Positions 52,378 to 60,378 of a stretch of DNA of 64,000 nucleotides are shown one piece after another. The notes beneath the pieces were generated by a model. It was not told where the DNA came from. It ran no database searches and was given only the letters and a program-made list of their open reading frames with translations. A program made the translations under genes and the position numbers. Origin of the DNA: Nitrospina sp. LS_NOB (GTDB taxonomy: Bacteria; Nitrospinota; Nitrospinia; Nitrospinales; VA-1); NCBI GenBank assembly GCA_001542995.1, contig LFLA01000005.1:1-64000 (forward strand). Direction: 5' to 3'. How positions within the stretch are numbered: position 1 is the stretch's first letter; each line of letters starts with the position of its first letter.

Positions 52378-52719
52378 TCATTTTTCCTGATTTTTTGAGG
52401 GAATGGGTCTTTGCAGTGGCAGGCCATAATAATCACGTATCAATTCTTCTTCCACGGTTGTCATGCTCATGATATTGATGGGGACTGGCGCCCCTAACAT
52501 GGATTCTTTCCGCCACTCGGTTTTTACTTTCCCTAAATCCTTCACCTCGCAGATTTCCACAGGAAGAACCACAACCTTTCCTTTTACCTGAAGAAAGCCT
52601 CCCAAGTTTATGACCAGGTAGTAGCCATGATAAATTTGGCTGTCGACCAGCACCGCATCAATTTTGGCAATGGATTCATTCTTGAAAATTATATCAAACG
52701 GAGATAGTCTCGGTGACAA
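52378..52719 (-). CDS. PRC-barrel-like domain protein
   Basis: This 113-aa protein reads like a PRC-barrel: KIDAVLVDSQIYHGYYLVIN, then GKVVVLPVEICEV, a charged segment and the end VEEELIRDYYGLPLQRP, which matches the usual E-LxxYYGxP ending. PRC-barrels occur alone or in photosynthetic and RNA-processing proteins; no specific role can be given. It starts with TTG (weak AGG upstream) and converges on waaF with a 7-nt gap. Confidence 0.55.
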   Translation of the reverse strand: MSPRLSPFDIIFKNESIAKIDAVLVDSQIYHGYYLVINLGGFLQVKGKVVVLPVEICEVKDLGKVKTEWRKESMLGAPVPINIMSMTTVEEELIRDYYGLPLQRPIPSKNQEK

Positions 52720-52763
52720 TAAACCTGTTTGGTGAGCCTCTTAAAATGCTATAGAATAATAGT

Positions 52764-53162
52764 ATGCGGAGTTGCCCGAAATGTGAGGAAAATTTTCCCG
52801 ACACGCATTCCCTTTGTCCGGATTGTAATGTGGAACTTGTGTCGGAGGTAGCGGAGAAGGAGGCTCCTGACCTGGTGATCCTCTGCACGGTTTTAAACGA
52901 AGCCAAGGCTCATATCATGCGGGGCTTTCTGGAAAACGAAGGCATTCCCTGCCAGTTGGAGAACATATCTTTTCACGCAGAGCCTGCACCGGTCGCGGAT
53001 CTCATGAAGGTTCGTCTTTGGACACTGAGAGAAGATGCGGAGCAAGCCCGTCAATTACTGGAAGAACGTGAAAGCCTTCAGATTTGCTCCGTCTGCGAAA
53101 CCCAAGTGGCTGAGCAGGACGCGGTCTGTCCGCATTGCGGGGAGCAGTTGGAGGAGTGTTAA
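52764..53162 (+). CDS. DUF2007-type protein between two zinc ribbons
   Basis: This 132-aa protein begins with a zinc ribbon (CPKCEENFPDTHSLCPDC), has a DUF2007-like middle (ILCTVLNEAKAHIMRGFLEN, EGIPCQLEN, VADLMKVRLWTLREDAEQA) and ends with another ribbon (CSVCETQVAEQDAVCPHCG). DUF2007 is called a putative signal-transducing domain, with no fixed role. It is divergent from the PRC-barrel-like gene and convergent with the glycosyltransferase. Confidence 0.75.
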   Translation: MRSCPKCEENFPDTHSLCPDCNVELVSEVAEKEAPDLVILCTVLNEAKAHIMRGFLENEGIPCQLENISFHAEPAPVADLMKVRLWTLREDAEQARQLLEERESLQICSVCETQVAEQDAVCPHCGEQLEEC

Positions 53163-53172
53163 GCGGAAAGAA

Positions 53173-53859
53173 TCAACCCAAAAACCTGAATCTAAAAATA
53201 TGCCAGATGGCGGCAAAGCCGTCTTTCCAAGTGATTTTTTTTCCTTCTGAATAGTCTCTGCCACTGTAGGAGATAGGGACTTCATAGATCCGGAATTTAT
53301 TTTTTGCGACCTTGGCGGTGAACTCAGGTTCAAAGCCAAAACGGTTGCACTTGAAGGCCAGGGAATCGTTCACTTTTTTTGTGAAGACCTTGTAGCCGGT
53401 TTCCATGTCGGTCAGGTTCAGGTTGGTGAACATGTTCGACAGGGTGGTGAGAAATTTGTTACCAAGGTAATGCCAGTAGAACAATACCCGGTGAGGACCT
53501 CCCAGAAATCGAGATCCATACACAACATCGGCCCGCCCATCCAGAATGGGTTCCAGCAATGTTCCGTAGTCGGCAGGATTGTATTCAAGATCAGCATCTT
53601 GAATGATGATGATATCCCCCCGGGTTTTGGAAAAACCGGTGCGCAATGCGGCACCTTTGCCTTTATTGCGGTCATGGTAAAGCACCTGAAAATTTTCCCG
53701 TCCTTCATATTCTTTCAAGACATCCCGTGTTCCGTCTGTGGAGAAATCATCGATCAGGATGATTTCCTTCTCGTAGTCGACAGCTTCGACTTTGGAAACC
53801 AGGGCACGAAGCGTATCGCGTTCGTTATAAACTGGAACAACTATGGAAAGTGTGGGCAA
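53173..53859 (-). CDS. Family 2 glycosyltransferase (DPM1-like)
   Basis: This 228-aa GT2 enzyme resembles dolichol/undecaprenyl-phosphate sugar transferases: [59 protein letters not shown] with the metal-binding QDADLEYNP, and [14 protein letters not shown]. It has no membrane segments. It starts with TTG, and its start overlaps the 3' end of the ancestral DUF5989-type frame, so the two were probably one operon before the mobile element separated them. Confidence 0.85.
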   Translation of the reverse strand: MPTLSIVVPVYNERDTLRALVSKVEAVDYEKEIILIDDFSTDGTRDVLKEYEGRENFQVLYHDRNKGKGAALRTGFSKTRGDIIIIQDADLEYNPADYGTLLEPILDGRADVVYGSRFLGGPHRVLFYWHYLGNKFLTTLSNMFTNLNLTDMETGYKVFTKKVNDSLAFKCNRFGFEPEFTAKVAKNKFRIYEVPISYSGRDYSEGKKITWKDGFAAIWHIFRFRFLG

Positions 53860-53880
53860 GTTAAGGTCTGGAATAGGGTG

Positions 53881-53888
53881 TAAATAAA
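53881..53888. repeat. Left target-site duplication (TAAATAAA)
   Basis: TAAATAAA lies just outside the left terminal inverted repeat. The same 8 bp lies just outside the right one (54719-54726). It marks the insertion point in the DUF5989-type gene. Confidence 0.8.
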
Positions 53889-53913
53889 GGGAGTTATATA
53901 CTTATTGCCCCAA
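53889..53913. repeat. Left terminal inverted repeat
   Basis: This 25-bp end starts GGGAGTTATATACTTATT. It matches the reverse complement of 54694-54718 with one mismatch (G/A at the fifth base). A subterminal hairpin, TGCTTG-CCATAA-CAAGCA, lies at 53930-53947. Confidence 0.85.
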
Positions 53914-54086
53914 AAGTCAATAGGTATTGTGCTTGCCATAACAAGCAGTAAATTCGGTAACTTACGAACTTTAATAAAAGGCGTGTTAACTGAAATAGGG
54001 CTATGTTGTCTTTGAAATAAGAAAAGCATTATCAAACTGTGCGAGTTCTCCCTTTAGAAAAATAGGCTTTTTGCCGTACATATAAA

Positions 54087-54660
54087 ATGATTAATCCATT
54101 ATTGCTGTCTCTAATAAAAGAAAACCTGGGGGGGGATTATAGCTTTAATTTTTGTTTCTACTATTTTGGGAACTTGGTATTTATCCAAGTGGAAAAGCAA
54201 ATTAGACGACTTAGAACCGGCTCGAACAGGTTTTGCAACTTTATCAGAAAAAGTAGATCATCTAGTATCAAGAGTAGACGATATATGGAAGAAACTTGTT
54301 GATTTCCCTAGTGAGGTTCTCAATAGAAATAGCCCAATAAGTTTAAATCCATTAGGGGAAAAAATTTCAGAAAAAATAGATGCCAAAGCTATAGCCTCTA
54401 GCCACATACACGAACTTAAGGAACAAAGGGCAAATATGGATAGACCAAGTGCCTATGAAATTCAAACTGAAAGTACAGATTTTGCAATAAATCGTTTAAT
54501 AAACTTACTTTCTAAGGAAGAAAAAAATCTACTTGAAAACGAGGCTTTTGAACAGGGTTTAGATATCATATCAATATTACAGATTATCGGTGTTGAGTTA
54601 AGAAACATTTGGTTAAAAGATGTTGGCATGGATATCTCACAAGTAGATGACAAATCTTAA
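54087..54660 (+). pseudogene. Element cargo: membrane-anchored hypothetical protein, frameshifted at a G8 tract
   Basis: From the ATG at 54087 the frame reads INPLLLSLIKENLGG and is then lost after eight Gs (54128-54135). With seven Gs it would continue GIIALIFVSTILGTWYLSKW (a membrane helix), then a likely coiled coil (ARTGFATLSEKVDHLVSRVD), then SPISLNPLGEKISEKI and a helical C-terminal part, to the TAA at 54658-54660, about 190 aa. The ORF track gives only the later part from a TTG at 54166. I do not recognise the family. The gene may be phase-variable, newly broken or affected by a sequencing error. Confidence 0.65.
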
Positions 54661-54693
54661 ACTTGTATATTGAAACTGACCCACTACCCCAGC

Positions 54694-54718
54694 TTGGGGC
54701 AATAAGTATATAATTCCC
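54694..54718. repeat. Right terminal inverted repeat
   Basis: This 25-bp end, read inward on the minus strand, is GGGAATTATATACTTATT and so on, matching the left end with one mismatch. The TAG stop of the truncated DUF5989-type gene spans its outermost base and the target duplication. Confidence 0.85.
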
Positions 54719-54885
54719 TAAATAAAGGGGGCAACGGCGCTACCCTCTGTCAGAACTATAAGCAGGCTCATCAGCAACATGATGAAGACAATAGGTCCCA
54801 GCCACCATTTTTTCCGGGTTTTGAGAAAATCCCAAAATTCTACTAATATGGCAAATTTGCTGTCTGGATCAGAGGGGTTATTCAC
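54718..54885 (-). pseudogene. DUF5989-type small membrane protein, 3' end cut by the mobile element
   Basis: This short frame is not in the ORF track. It starts at a GTG (54885) and encodes 55 residues: FAILVEFWDFLKTRKKWWLG, a membrane helix PIVFIMLLMSLLIVL, then TEGSAVAPFI and a stop made by the element end. The DUF5989 family usually ends GSAVAPFIYTLF. Exactly YTLF is encoded on the far side of the element. Losing only these residues may leave a working protein. In other genomes such proteins sit near polysaccharide genes; here a glycosyltransferase follows. Confidence 0.7.
54719..54726. repeat. Right target-site duplication (TAAATAAA)
   Basis: This is the second exact copy of the 8-bp duplication, directly outside the right inverted repeat. 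Confidence 0.8.
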
Positions 54886-54980
54886 TAAAGGAATCTAATT
54901 ATCATTAATGTTCTGTAGATTTTAGAACAAGAAATATCCAAAGTCTAAAATAATTTTATCGGGATTTGTCTGTAAAACCT

Positions 54981-55526
54981 TTAATGAGCCTGGGAATGCT
55001 TAAGCGGAAACTCCATTTCCCGGGATAAAAGATTGCCGGCCATTCCGGTCAAAATGCCGGTAATCAGAGCTAGTGAGAAGAAAAAGGGCAGCAGGACGAA
55101 AAAGGAAGTCTGTTTTATAAGAAAAAAATAGACACAGATTGCCGTGATGAAGGTATGGGTGTAGGCTCCGCAAACACTGACGCCAACAAGGCTGAACGGC
55201 CCCTTTCCCCTGTTGTAAACCCCGCACATGACTGCGGTGCCCGCCAGGCCTCCTGCCATACTGAGAAAAAAGGTGGGTCCCAAGAATGTTCCCGCAAGAA
55301 TGGAGCCCAGTATGACCCGAAGCAGGGTAACTATAAAAGCCTCGCGGGTTCCTAAATAAACCAGAGCCATCAGGGTCATCAGGTTGGCCAGTCCCAGTTT
55401 GACCCAGGGTGTGGGTAAGGGGAGCAGGGCTTCAAGGCGATGCAATATTACCCCCAAGGCCACCATTAAAGCCATGGTGACGATTCTCTTGTTGGGCGCA
55501 ATGCTATCAGACATTCCAGGTTTCAT
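54981..55526 (-). CDS. Gx transporter family / heptaprenyl diphosphate synthase component I-like membrane protein
   Basis: This 181-aa protein has about five hydrophobic segments. The segments ALGVILHRLEALLPLPTPWVK, GLANLMTLMALVYLG and FLGPTFFLSMAGGLAGT are typical of the Gx group, which resembles S components of ECF transporters and is annotated in some genomes as heptaprenyl diphosphate synthase component I. Substrate unknown. Its ATG overlaps the stop of the upstream histone-deacetylase-like gene (ATGA), so the two are co-translated. Confidence 0.78.
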   Translation of the reverse strand: MKPGMSDSIAPNKRIVTMALMVALGVILHRLEALLPLPTPWVKLGLANLMTLMALVYLGTREAFIVTLLRVILGSILAGTFLGPTFFLSMAGGLAGTAVMCGVYNRGKGPFSLVGVSVCGAYTHTFITAICVYFFLIKQTSFFVLLPFFFSLALITGILTGMAGNLLSREMEFPLKHSQAH

Positions 55527-56476
55527 TTTCCATGGTCGGGAGTTAATAGGGTTTGCATGTGAAGTCGGACCGAGTCGCTCAACGCGTCATAGTCGTAGCC
55601 GCCCTCCAGCATGGAGAGTAACCGTCCCTCGCAAACATCTCCGGCAACTCCCATCAATAACTCGGTCATTTTGCCAAAGCAATCTGTGGTCAGTTGAATC
55701 TGGGCCAGAGGATCATTCTGATGAGCGTCAAAGCCGGCGGAAATAATAATGAGGTCGGGTTTGTAGCGTTGGATTTCCGGGATCAGTTTGTGTTCGACAA
55801 CGGATAGATAGTCGTCATCCTCGGAGTAGGCGTCCATCGGCAGGTTCAATGTGGTCCCCAACCCGTCGCCAGTTCCGGTTTCTTCTTCCGCTCCGGTACC
55901 GGGATAGAAGGGGTATTGATGGGCGCTGCTGTAATAGATGGAAGGATCACTATAAAACGAGTGCTGGGTGCCATTGCCATGATGAACATCCCAATCAAAA
56001 ATAAAAATTTTATTTAACCCTTGTGCCTTTTGCGCGTACCGGGCAGCAATGCCGACATTGTTGAACAGGCAGAATCCCATTGCACGATCCTGTTCGGCAT
56101 GATGGCCTGGCGGTCGTACAGCACAAAAGGCATTATGAATACTGCCATCAATGAGTTGGTCGATGGCATTCAGTCCCGCTCCGGCGCTCAACAACGCGGC
56201 ATCGTAGGAATCGGCGGAGATGACTGTGTCCGCGTCCAAATTGCGTACCCCGTTAGCGCAACTCTGCTCAACGCTCGCCACATAGCCTGCGTCATGCACC
56301 AGAGCAATTTCTTCCGGAGTGGCCTTGCGGGGTTGTATTGCAATGAGGTTATTGTAGAATTCAGAGGACTCCAGCCGATTCTGGATGGCGGTTAACCGGC
56401 CGGGGTTTTCTGGATGCGGTTCAGTTTCATGCCTAAGATAAAATGGATCTGATGCGTAACCGGTTTTATTCATCAT
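55523..56476 (-). CDS. Histone deacetylase-like (acetylpolyamine-type) hydrolase
   Basis: This 317-aa zinc hydrolase has HPENPGRLTAI, AVRPPGHHAEQDRAMGFCLF, the metal-binding IFDWDVHHGNGTQ, YPFYPGTGAEEETG, IISAGFDAH and LEGGYDYDAL. These are the catalytic motifs of class II-type bacterial deacetylases. Likely substrates are acetylated polyamines or other small amides or protein lysines; the sequence does not decide. It starts with two adjacent ATGs near a family B repeat. Confidence 0.87.
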   Translation of the reverse strand: MMNKTGYASDPFYLRHETEPHPENPGRLTAIQNRLESSEFYNNLIAIQPRKATPEEIALVHDAGYVASVEQSCANGVRNLDADTVISADSYDAALLSAGAGLNAIDQLIDGSIHNAFCAVRPPGHHAEQDRAMGFCLFNNVGIAARYAQKAQGLNKIFIFDWDVHHGNGTQHSFYSDPSIYYSSAHQYPFYPGTGAEEETGTGDGLGTTLNLPMDAYSEDDDYLSVVEHKLIPEIQRYKPDLIIISAGFDAHQNDPLAQIQLTTDCFGKMTELLMGVAGDVCEGRLLSMLEGGYDYDALSDSVRLHMQTLLTPDHGK

Positions 56477-56494
56477 AAGAACTTTTCTGTTTCA

Positions 56495-56750
56495 AAATCA
56501 CTCGGCGTGGGGCCAGTAGCCGTGATGCCCTCTTCCTTAAATTTCGTGCCCCGCAGGGGTAAATAACTCGTTGGGCCGAGTAGTCGATTGAGGGCAAGTT
56601 AAAGATATTGCAATTTGCTGGCGGAGATACTCCGCCCACTAGGCGTACCCCTTCGGCGTGCCCTGCAAGGGTGCAACGAGTCCCTGCCTGTTGCCCCTGC
56701 GGTGAGCAGCTTGAGAGTATCAGAATCGCTAGATCGGATCAACTTCCTTA
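56495..56750. repeat. Family B repeat block before queG
   Basis: This 280-bp gap between divergent genes has no gene that I can support. Units seen are CACTCGGCGTGGGGCC, GTGATGCCCTCTTCC, TTCGTGCCCCGCAGGGG, ATAACTCGTTGGGCCGAG, GCAATTTGCTGGCGGAG and TTGCCCCTGCGGTGAGC. Confidence 0.7.
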
Positions 56751-56756
56751 AAGCTT

Positions 56757-57890
56757 ATGAATCCTGTAGAAAAAAAAGAGAAATTAGCAGGGCTTAAGTC
56801 ATTCTCCGAGAGTTTGGGGTTTGACGGATTTGGAGTTGCTAGTCCCGAATTAGGCCTGGCAGGAGAGAGATTTGGAAAATGGCTGGACGCGGGTTACGAC
56901 GGTGAAATGGCCTATATGCGGCGCGGCCAGGAAAAGCGAAAAAATCCTGATCTTGTTTTGGAAGGAGTGCAAAGCATTCTATGCTTTCGCACCAACTACT
57001 ATGCAATGGAAAAGGATATGAGTTATGTCGAGCATCGTGATGTTGCGGATATTTCCATTTATGCTTTGAACAAGGATTACCATGATATCGTCACGCTGCG
57101 TTTGCGTAAGATGGAGGAAAAAATCAGAGAGGAGTTTGAGGGATGCCGGACTCGGATTTATGTGGATACAGGGCCCATTCTCGAAAAGCCTTTAGCCCAA
57201 CAAGCGGGCCTGGGGTGGATTGGCAAGCACACCAATCTTCTCACCGAGGGTATGGGGTCCTGGTATTTCCTTTCTGAAATCCTGACGGATGTTGCCCTTC
57301 CTTCATCTCAGCCAGCTGACGACCATTGCGGGACCTGCAGAAGCTGTATAGATATTTGCCCGACAGATGCCATCATTGCTCCCTACGTTCTGGATTCGAA
57401 ACGATGTATTTCATATCTCACTATTGAGTTGAAAGGGGTCATACCCGTTGAGTACAGGAAGGCAATCGGCAACAGAATTTACGGTTGCGATGATTGCCAG
57501 ATTGTCTGCCCGTGGAATTCCTATGCGGTTAAAACTGACGACCCGGACTTCCAGCAGAAGCAGGACACCCTCAAGCTGATGGACCTGATTCAGATCACCA
57601 GAGAAATGTTCAGCCGAAGATTTAAAGGCAGTCCGATCAAACGAATCAAACGAAGAGGTCTGCTCAGAAATGTGGCCGTTGCTTTGGGCAATTCCGGCAA
57701 CCCGCAAGCTATCCCTATCCTGATCAAGGTGCTGGATGACGAAGAACCGTTGATCCGGGCGCATGTGGTCTGGGCTCTGGGTGAACTTTCAGGGGCCGAG
57801 GCACTCCCTTTTATTCAAGAAAAATTGAATAACGAAAAAGAAGAAATTGTCCTCAAAGAACTGGCGAGAGTGGTGGCCCGATTTGCCTAG
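56757..57890 (+). CDS. queG: Epoxyqueuosine reductase
   Basis: QueG performs the last step of queuosine tRNA modification, using cobalamin and two [4Fe-4S] clusters. This 377-aa protein has YVDTGPILEKPLAQQAGLGW, GKHTNLL, the cluster motifs CGTCRSCIDICPTDAI and CDDCQIVCPWN, and C-terminal HEAT-like repeats (VAVALGNSGNPQAIPIL, EPLIRAHVVWALGELSG). The HEAT extension is known in part of the family. Confidence 0.95.
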   Translation: MNPVEKKEKLAGLKSFSESLGFDGFGVASPELGLAGERFGKWLDAGYDGEMAYMRRGQEKRKNPDLVLEGVQSILCFRTNYYAMEKDMSYVEHRDVADISIYALNKDYHDIVTLRLRKMEEKIREEFEGCRTRIYVDTGPILEKPLAQQAGLGWIGKHTNLLTEGMGSWYFLSEILTDVALPSSQPADDHCGTCRSCIDICPTDAIIAPYVLDSKRCISYLTIELKGVIPVEYRKAIGNRIYGCDDCQIVCPWNSYAVKTDDPDFQQKQDTLKLMDLIQITREMFSRRFKGSPIKRIKRRGLLRNVAVALGNSGNPQAIPILIKVLDDEEPLIRAHVVWALGELSGAEALPFIQEKLNNEKEEIVLKELARVVARFA

Positions 57891-57951
57891 AGGATGCAGG
57901 CAAATATTGATGGGTATTTTTAAGCAATTTTTAACTTCACATTAGGCAATT

Positions 57952-59136
57952 ATGGAACAAACTCAGCCTCGACCCTTATTAGTTCTTTCGGGACTTTTCC
58001 TGATCGCTCTGGCTGTTCGCGGTATATATTTCATCGAGCTTTCCCAGATTCCTTATTTTGATACCGTCCTAAGTGTTTACGATCATTCTAATTTTGACCT
58101 GGGTGCGTTGAATTTTGCTGCGGGTGACAGATTGGCCATGTCGCCTAATAACAGCTACTCTCCCCTTTACAAATATTTTCTGGGCAGTCTTTATTATCTC
58201 TTTGGCAGAAATTTTTATGTGGTTTACGGCTTGCAATTTACGCTTGGAGCCCTGGGCGCGGTTTTAATTTTCCTGATTGGTAAAAAGCTGTTCGATGTTC
58301 GGGTTGGCTATTTGGCCTTTGTAGGGTTTTCTCTTTACTCCACGGAAATTATTTATGAAGGCATCCTCCTCCGGGCCGCCTTCATCACTTTTCTGGGGAT
58401 TCTTTCGTTCTATATGTTGATTCGCTTGCGCGAATCTCCTACCCCATTGATGCTGGCGAGTTGCGCCTTGGTCTTGTCTTTGTTTTTTCAATCGCGCCCG
58501 AATACCTTTCTATGTTTGCCGTTTGTCATTTTTTATATTCATAAATATGTTTTTGAAATCTGGGAACCCCAAAGACGATTGAAGGGGTGGGGGATGTTTT
58601 TGGTCCCCTTGTTCCTTTCGTTTATTCCTTTGCTGGTTCAGTGCTTTCTGGTTCATGGCAGGTTTGTATCTTTTGACTCTAGCGGTTCCACCGCATTTAT
58701 GGCTGGAAACTATATTGATTATCCCGGTGTGGGGTTTGATCCGAGTCTTTTGACCCTGTTTCAGCAAAAGCACCAGATGGAAAACCTGTCTCCCGTATCG
58801 TTTATTTTTCAGCAGGTCATGAACGATCCTATTGGATTTTTAAAAATGATCTGGCGGAAGTTGTATTTTTATTTCAACGATCTGGAGGGGGCTTCAAACC
58901 TTTCCATTTATCTTTATCTGGAAAACTCCAGGATACTGCCTTTTATGATCAGTCATTTTTTCCTGTTTTCCTCTTTAGGACTGATGGGCGTTGTGCTTGC
59001 AATCCAGAAGCGGCTGCAGTTTTATTCTCAACATATGAGGATGAAGAGCCTGCCGAAGCAGATTTTTGGCCTCTCCGGGGAGCAAAATCGGCACCTCTAT
59101 AAAATCTACCGGAATATGAAAGTGGAATTGGGCTGA
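57952..59136 (+). CDS. Multi-pass membrane protein, GT39/ArnT-like glycosyltransferase
   Basis: This 394-aa protein has about eight hydrophobic segments and a GT-C-like plan: a first helix, then an outer loop with acidic residues (PYFDTVLSVYDHSNFDLGAL), SPLYKYFLGSLYYLFGRNFY, and YSTEIIYEGILLRAAFITFL. This resembles the dolichyl-phosphate-mannose-protein mannosyltransferase/ArnT group. It has no periplasmic C-terminal domain and ends in a basic tail. Sugar and acceptor are unknown. It stands alone, 61 nt after queG. Confidence 0.65.
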   Translation: MEQTQPRPLLVLSGLFLIALAVRGIYFIELSQIPYFDTVLSVYDHSNFDLGALNFAAGDRLAMSPNNSYSPLYKYFLGSLYYLFGRNFYVVYGLQFTLGALGAVLIFLIGKKLFDVRVGYLAFVGFSLYSTEIIYEGILLRAAFITFLGILSFYMLIRLRESPTPLMLASCALVLSLFFQSRPNTFLCLPFVIFYIHKYVFEIWEPQRRLKGWGMFLVPLFLSFIPLLVQCFLVHGRFVSFDSSGSTAFMAGNYIDYPGVGFDPSLLTLFQQKHQMENLSPVSFIFQQVMNDPIGFLKMIWRKLYFYFNDLEGASNLSIYLYLENSRILPFMISHFFLFSSLGLMGVVLAIQKRLQFYSQHMRMKSLPKQIFGLSGEQNRHLYKIYRNMKVELG

Positions 59137-59172
59137 TAAAGCGGATTCCAGCGCAACAATCAAAACAAACCG

Positions 59173-59202
59173 TTGATCCTGCATGGGTTCCCGTCCTATA
59201 AT
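59173..59202 (+). promoter_or_regulatory. Sigma-70-type promoter for hemE-hemH
   Basis: TTGATC at 59173-59178 and TATAAT at 59197-59202 are separated by 18 bp. It lies in the 210-bp gap before hemE, just upstream of the family B repeat block, which would form most of the leader. Confidence 0.55.
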
Positions 59203-59214
59203 CAATAAATTTTA

Positions 59215-59345
59215 ACTGCTAGCCACAGGGCTGCTAGCCGCAGGGGCAGATGGCAATAGCTCGTTGAGCCGAGGCAATTCTTTGTCCGCTCATTAACGTT
59301 ATTGCCTATTACCGCCGGGCGTTGCCCGGTCGCCGAGTGGAGGTT
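59215..59345. repeat. Family B repeat block before hemE
   Basis: Units are GCTAGCCGCAGGGGCA, GGCAATAGCTCGTTGAGCC, CTCATTAACGTTATTGCC and GCCGGGCGTTGCCCGGTCG. CATTAACG(C/T)TATTGCC also occurs at 447-464 beside holA. The end CGCCGAGTGGAGG provides the hemE ribosome binding site. Confidence 0.65.
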
Positions 59346-59346
59346 T

Positions 59347-60378
59347 ATGGAAAAGTCAAGCGAGTACCGTTTTATAAAGGCCTGCCGGGGTGAACCGGTT
59401 GATAAAACTCCGGTCTGGTTCATGCGCCAGGCGGGTCGGTATATGAAAGTTTACCGGGACCTCAAGGAAAAATACACTTTCCTGGAACTGTGCAAAAACC
59501 CGGAATTGGCGTGTGAGGTCACGTTACAACCTCTGGATGTGCTGGGGGTGGATGCGGCCATAATTTTTGCAGATATTCTTCTTCCTTTGGAACCGATGGG
59601 GACGGGTTTGGAATTTTCGGCGGGAGATGGCCCTGTGATCCCGCGTCCGGTCAAGGACAGAAAGGCCGTTGAAAAACTTATGCCGGTCAATGTGGAAGAG
59701 CAGTTGGGTTTTGTCGCCGACGCGATTCGTCTGGTGAGAAAGGAGATCAACATCCCATTGGTCGGTTTTGCCGGTGCTCCGTTTACCCTATGCAGTTATA
59801 TGGTGGAGGGGGGGAAGTCGCGGGACTTCACAACCACTAAAATGATGATGTATGAGGCCACCGATGTTTGGGAACAGTTGATGGACAAGGTGTGCACCAT
59901 GTTGGTGGATTATTTAAAGATGCAGGTATCTGCAGGAGCCCAGGCTCTCCAGATTTTCGACAGTTGGGTAGGGTGCCTTGGACCCAGCGATTATGAAAAA
60001 TATATTCTTCCTTATTCCCGCCGTGTTTATGAAGGACTCAAAGATACCGGAGTCCCTGTCATTAATTTCAGCACCGGAACTTCTACGATGCTGGATCTGG
60101 TGCAAAAGGCCGGCGGAGATGTGCTCAGTTTTGACTGGCGAATCCAGATGGATTCCGCACGAGCCCTGCTGGGAAAAGACCAGCCGGTTCAGGGTAATCT
60201 CGACCCAGTGACGCTTTTTGCTCCCTTACCGGTGATTCGAGAACGGGTTCATGACATCCTCAAGCGCGCTGGAGGAAGAGGGTATATCTTTAATTTAGGG
60301 CATGGTATTTTGCAACACACCCCAGTAGAGCATGTCAAAGCGGTGGTGGACATGGTCCATGAATACCAGCATGAATGA
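59347..60378 (+). CDS. hemE: Uroporphyrinogen decarboxylase
   Basis: HemE turns uroporphyrinogen III into coproporphyrinogen III in heme synthesis. This 343-aa protein has TPVWFMRQAGRYMKVYRDL (signature), FADILLPLEPMG, GFAGAPFTLCSYMVEG, FDSWVGCLGPSDY and QGNLDPVTLFAP. The ORF track start adds 15 residues from the repeat; the ATG at 59347 with GGAGG is preferred. It overlaps hemH by 8 nt. Confidence 0.97.
   Translation: MEKSSEYRFIKACRGEPVDKTPVWFMRQAGRYMKVYRDLKEKYTFLELCKNPELACEVTLQPLDVLGVDAAIIFADILLPLEPMGTGLEFSAGDGPVIPRPVKDRKAVEKLMPVNVEEQLGFVADAIRLVRKEINIPLVGFAGAPFTLCSYMVEGGKSRDFTTTKMMMYEATDVWEQLMDKVCTMLVDYLKMQVSAGAQALQIFDSWVGCLGPSDYEKYILPYSRRVYEGLKDTGVPVINFSTGTSTMLDLVQKAGGDVLSFDWRIQMDSARALLGKDQPVQGNLDPVTLFAPLPVIRERVHDILKRAGGRGYIFNLGHGILQHTPVEHVKAVVDMVHEYQHE

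Larger units (their letters stand above)
53889..54718. mobile_element. 830-bp non-autonomous transposable element with cargo gene
   Basis: The element has 25-bp terminal inverted repeats (one mismatch) and an 8-bp target duplication, TAAATAAA. It is much more AT-rich than its surroundings. It has no transposase; the only gene is a small membrane-anchored protein of unknown function. The insertion lies inside the last codons of a DUF5989-type gene, and removing the element plus one duplication restores APFIYTLF. Insertion-sequence families with 8-bp duplications include IS1595, ISL3, IS256 and IS66; I cannot choose between them by eye. Confidence 0.8.

Noticed and set aside
52062-52436. 124-aa minus-strand ORF at the end of waaF
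   Set aside because: It is mostly antisense to the conserved C-terminal part of waaF and shows no features.
53930-53947. Hairpin TGCTTG-CCATAA-CAAGCA considered as an integron attC site
   Set aside because: It lacks the paired outer and inner attC boxes and the structured length; the terminal inverted repeats and 8-bp duplication fit a transposable element better.
53841-54035. 64-aa minus-strand ORF entering the mobile element
   Set aside because: It is a chimera of the element end and the displaced tail (YTLF...) of the DUF5989-type gene; no start or family fits.
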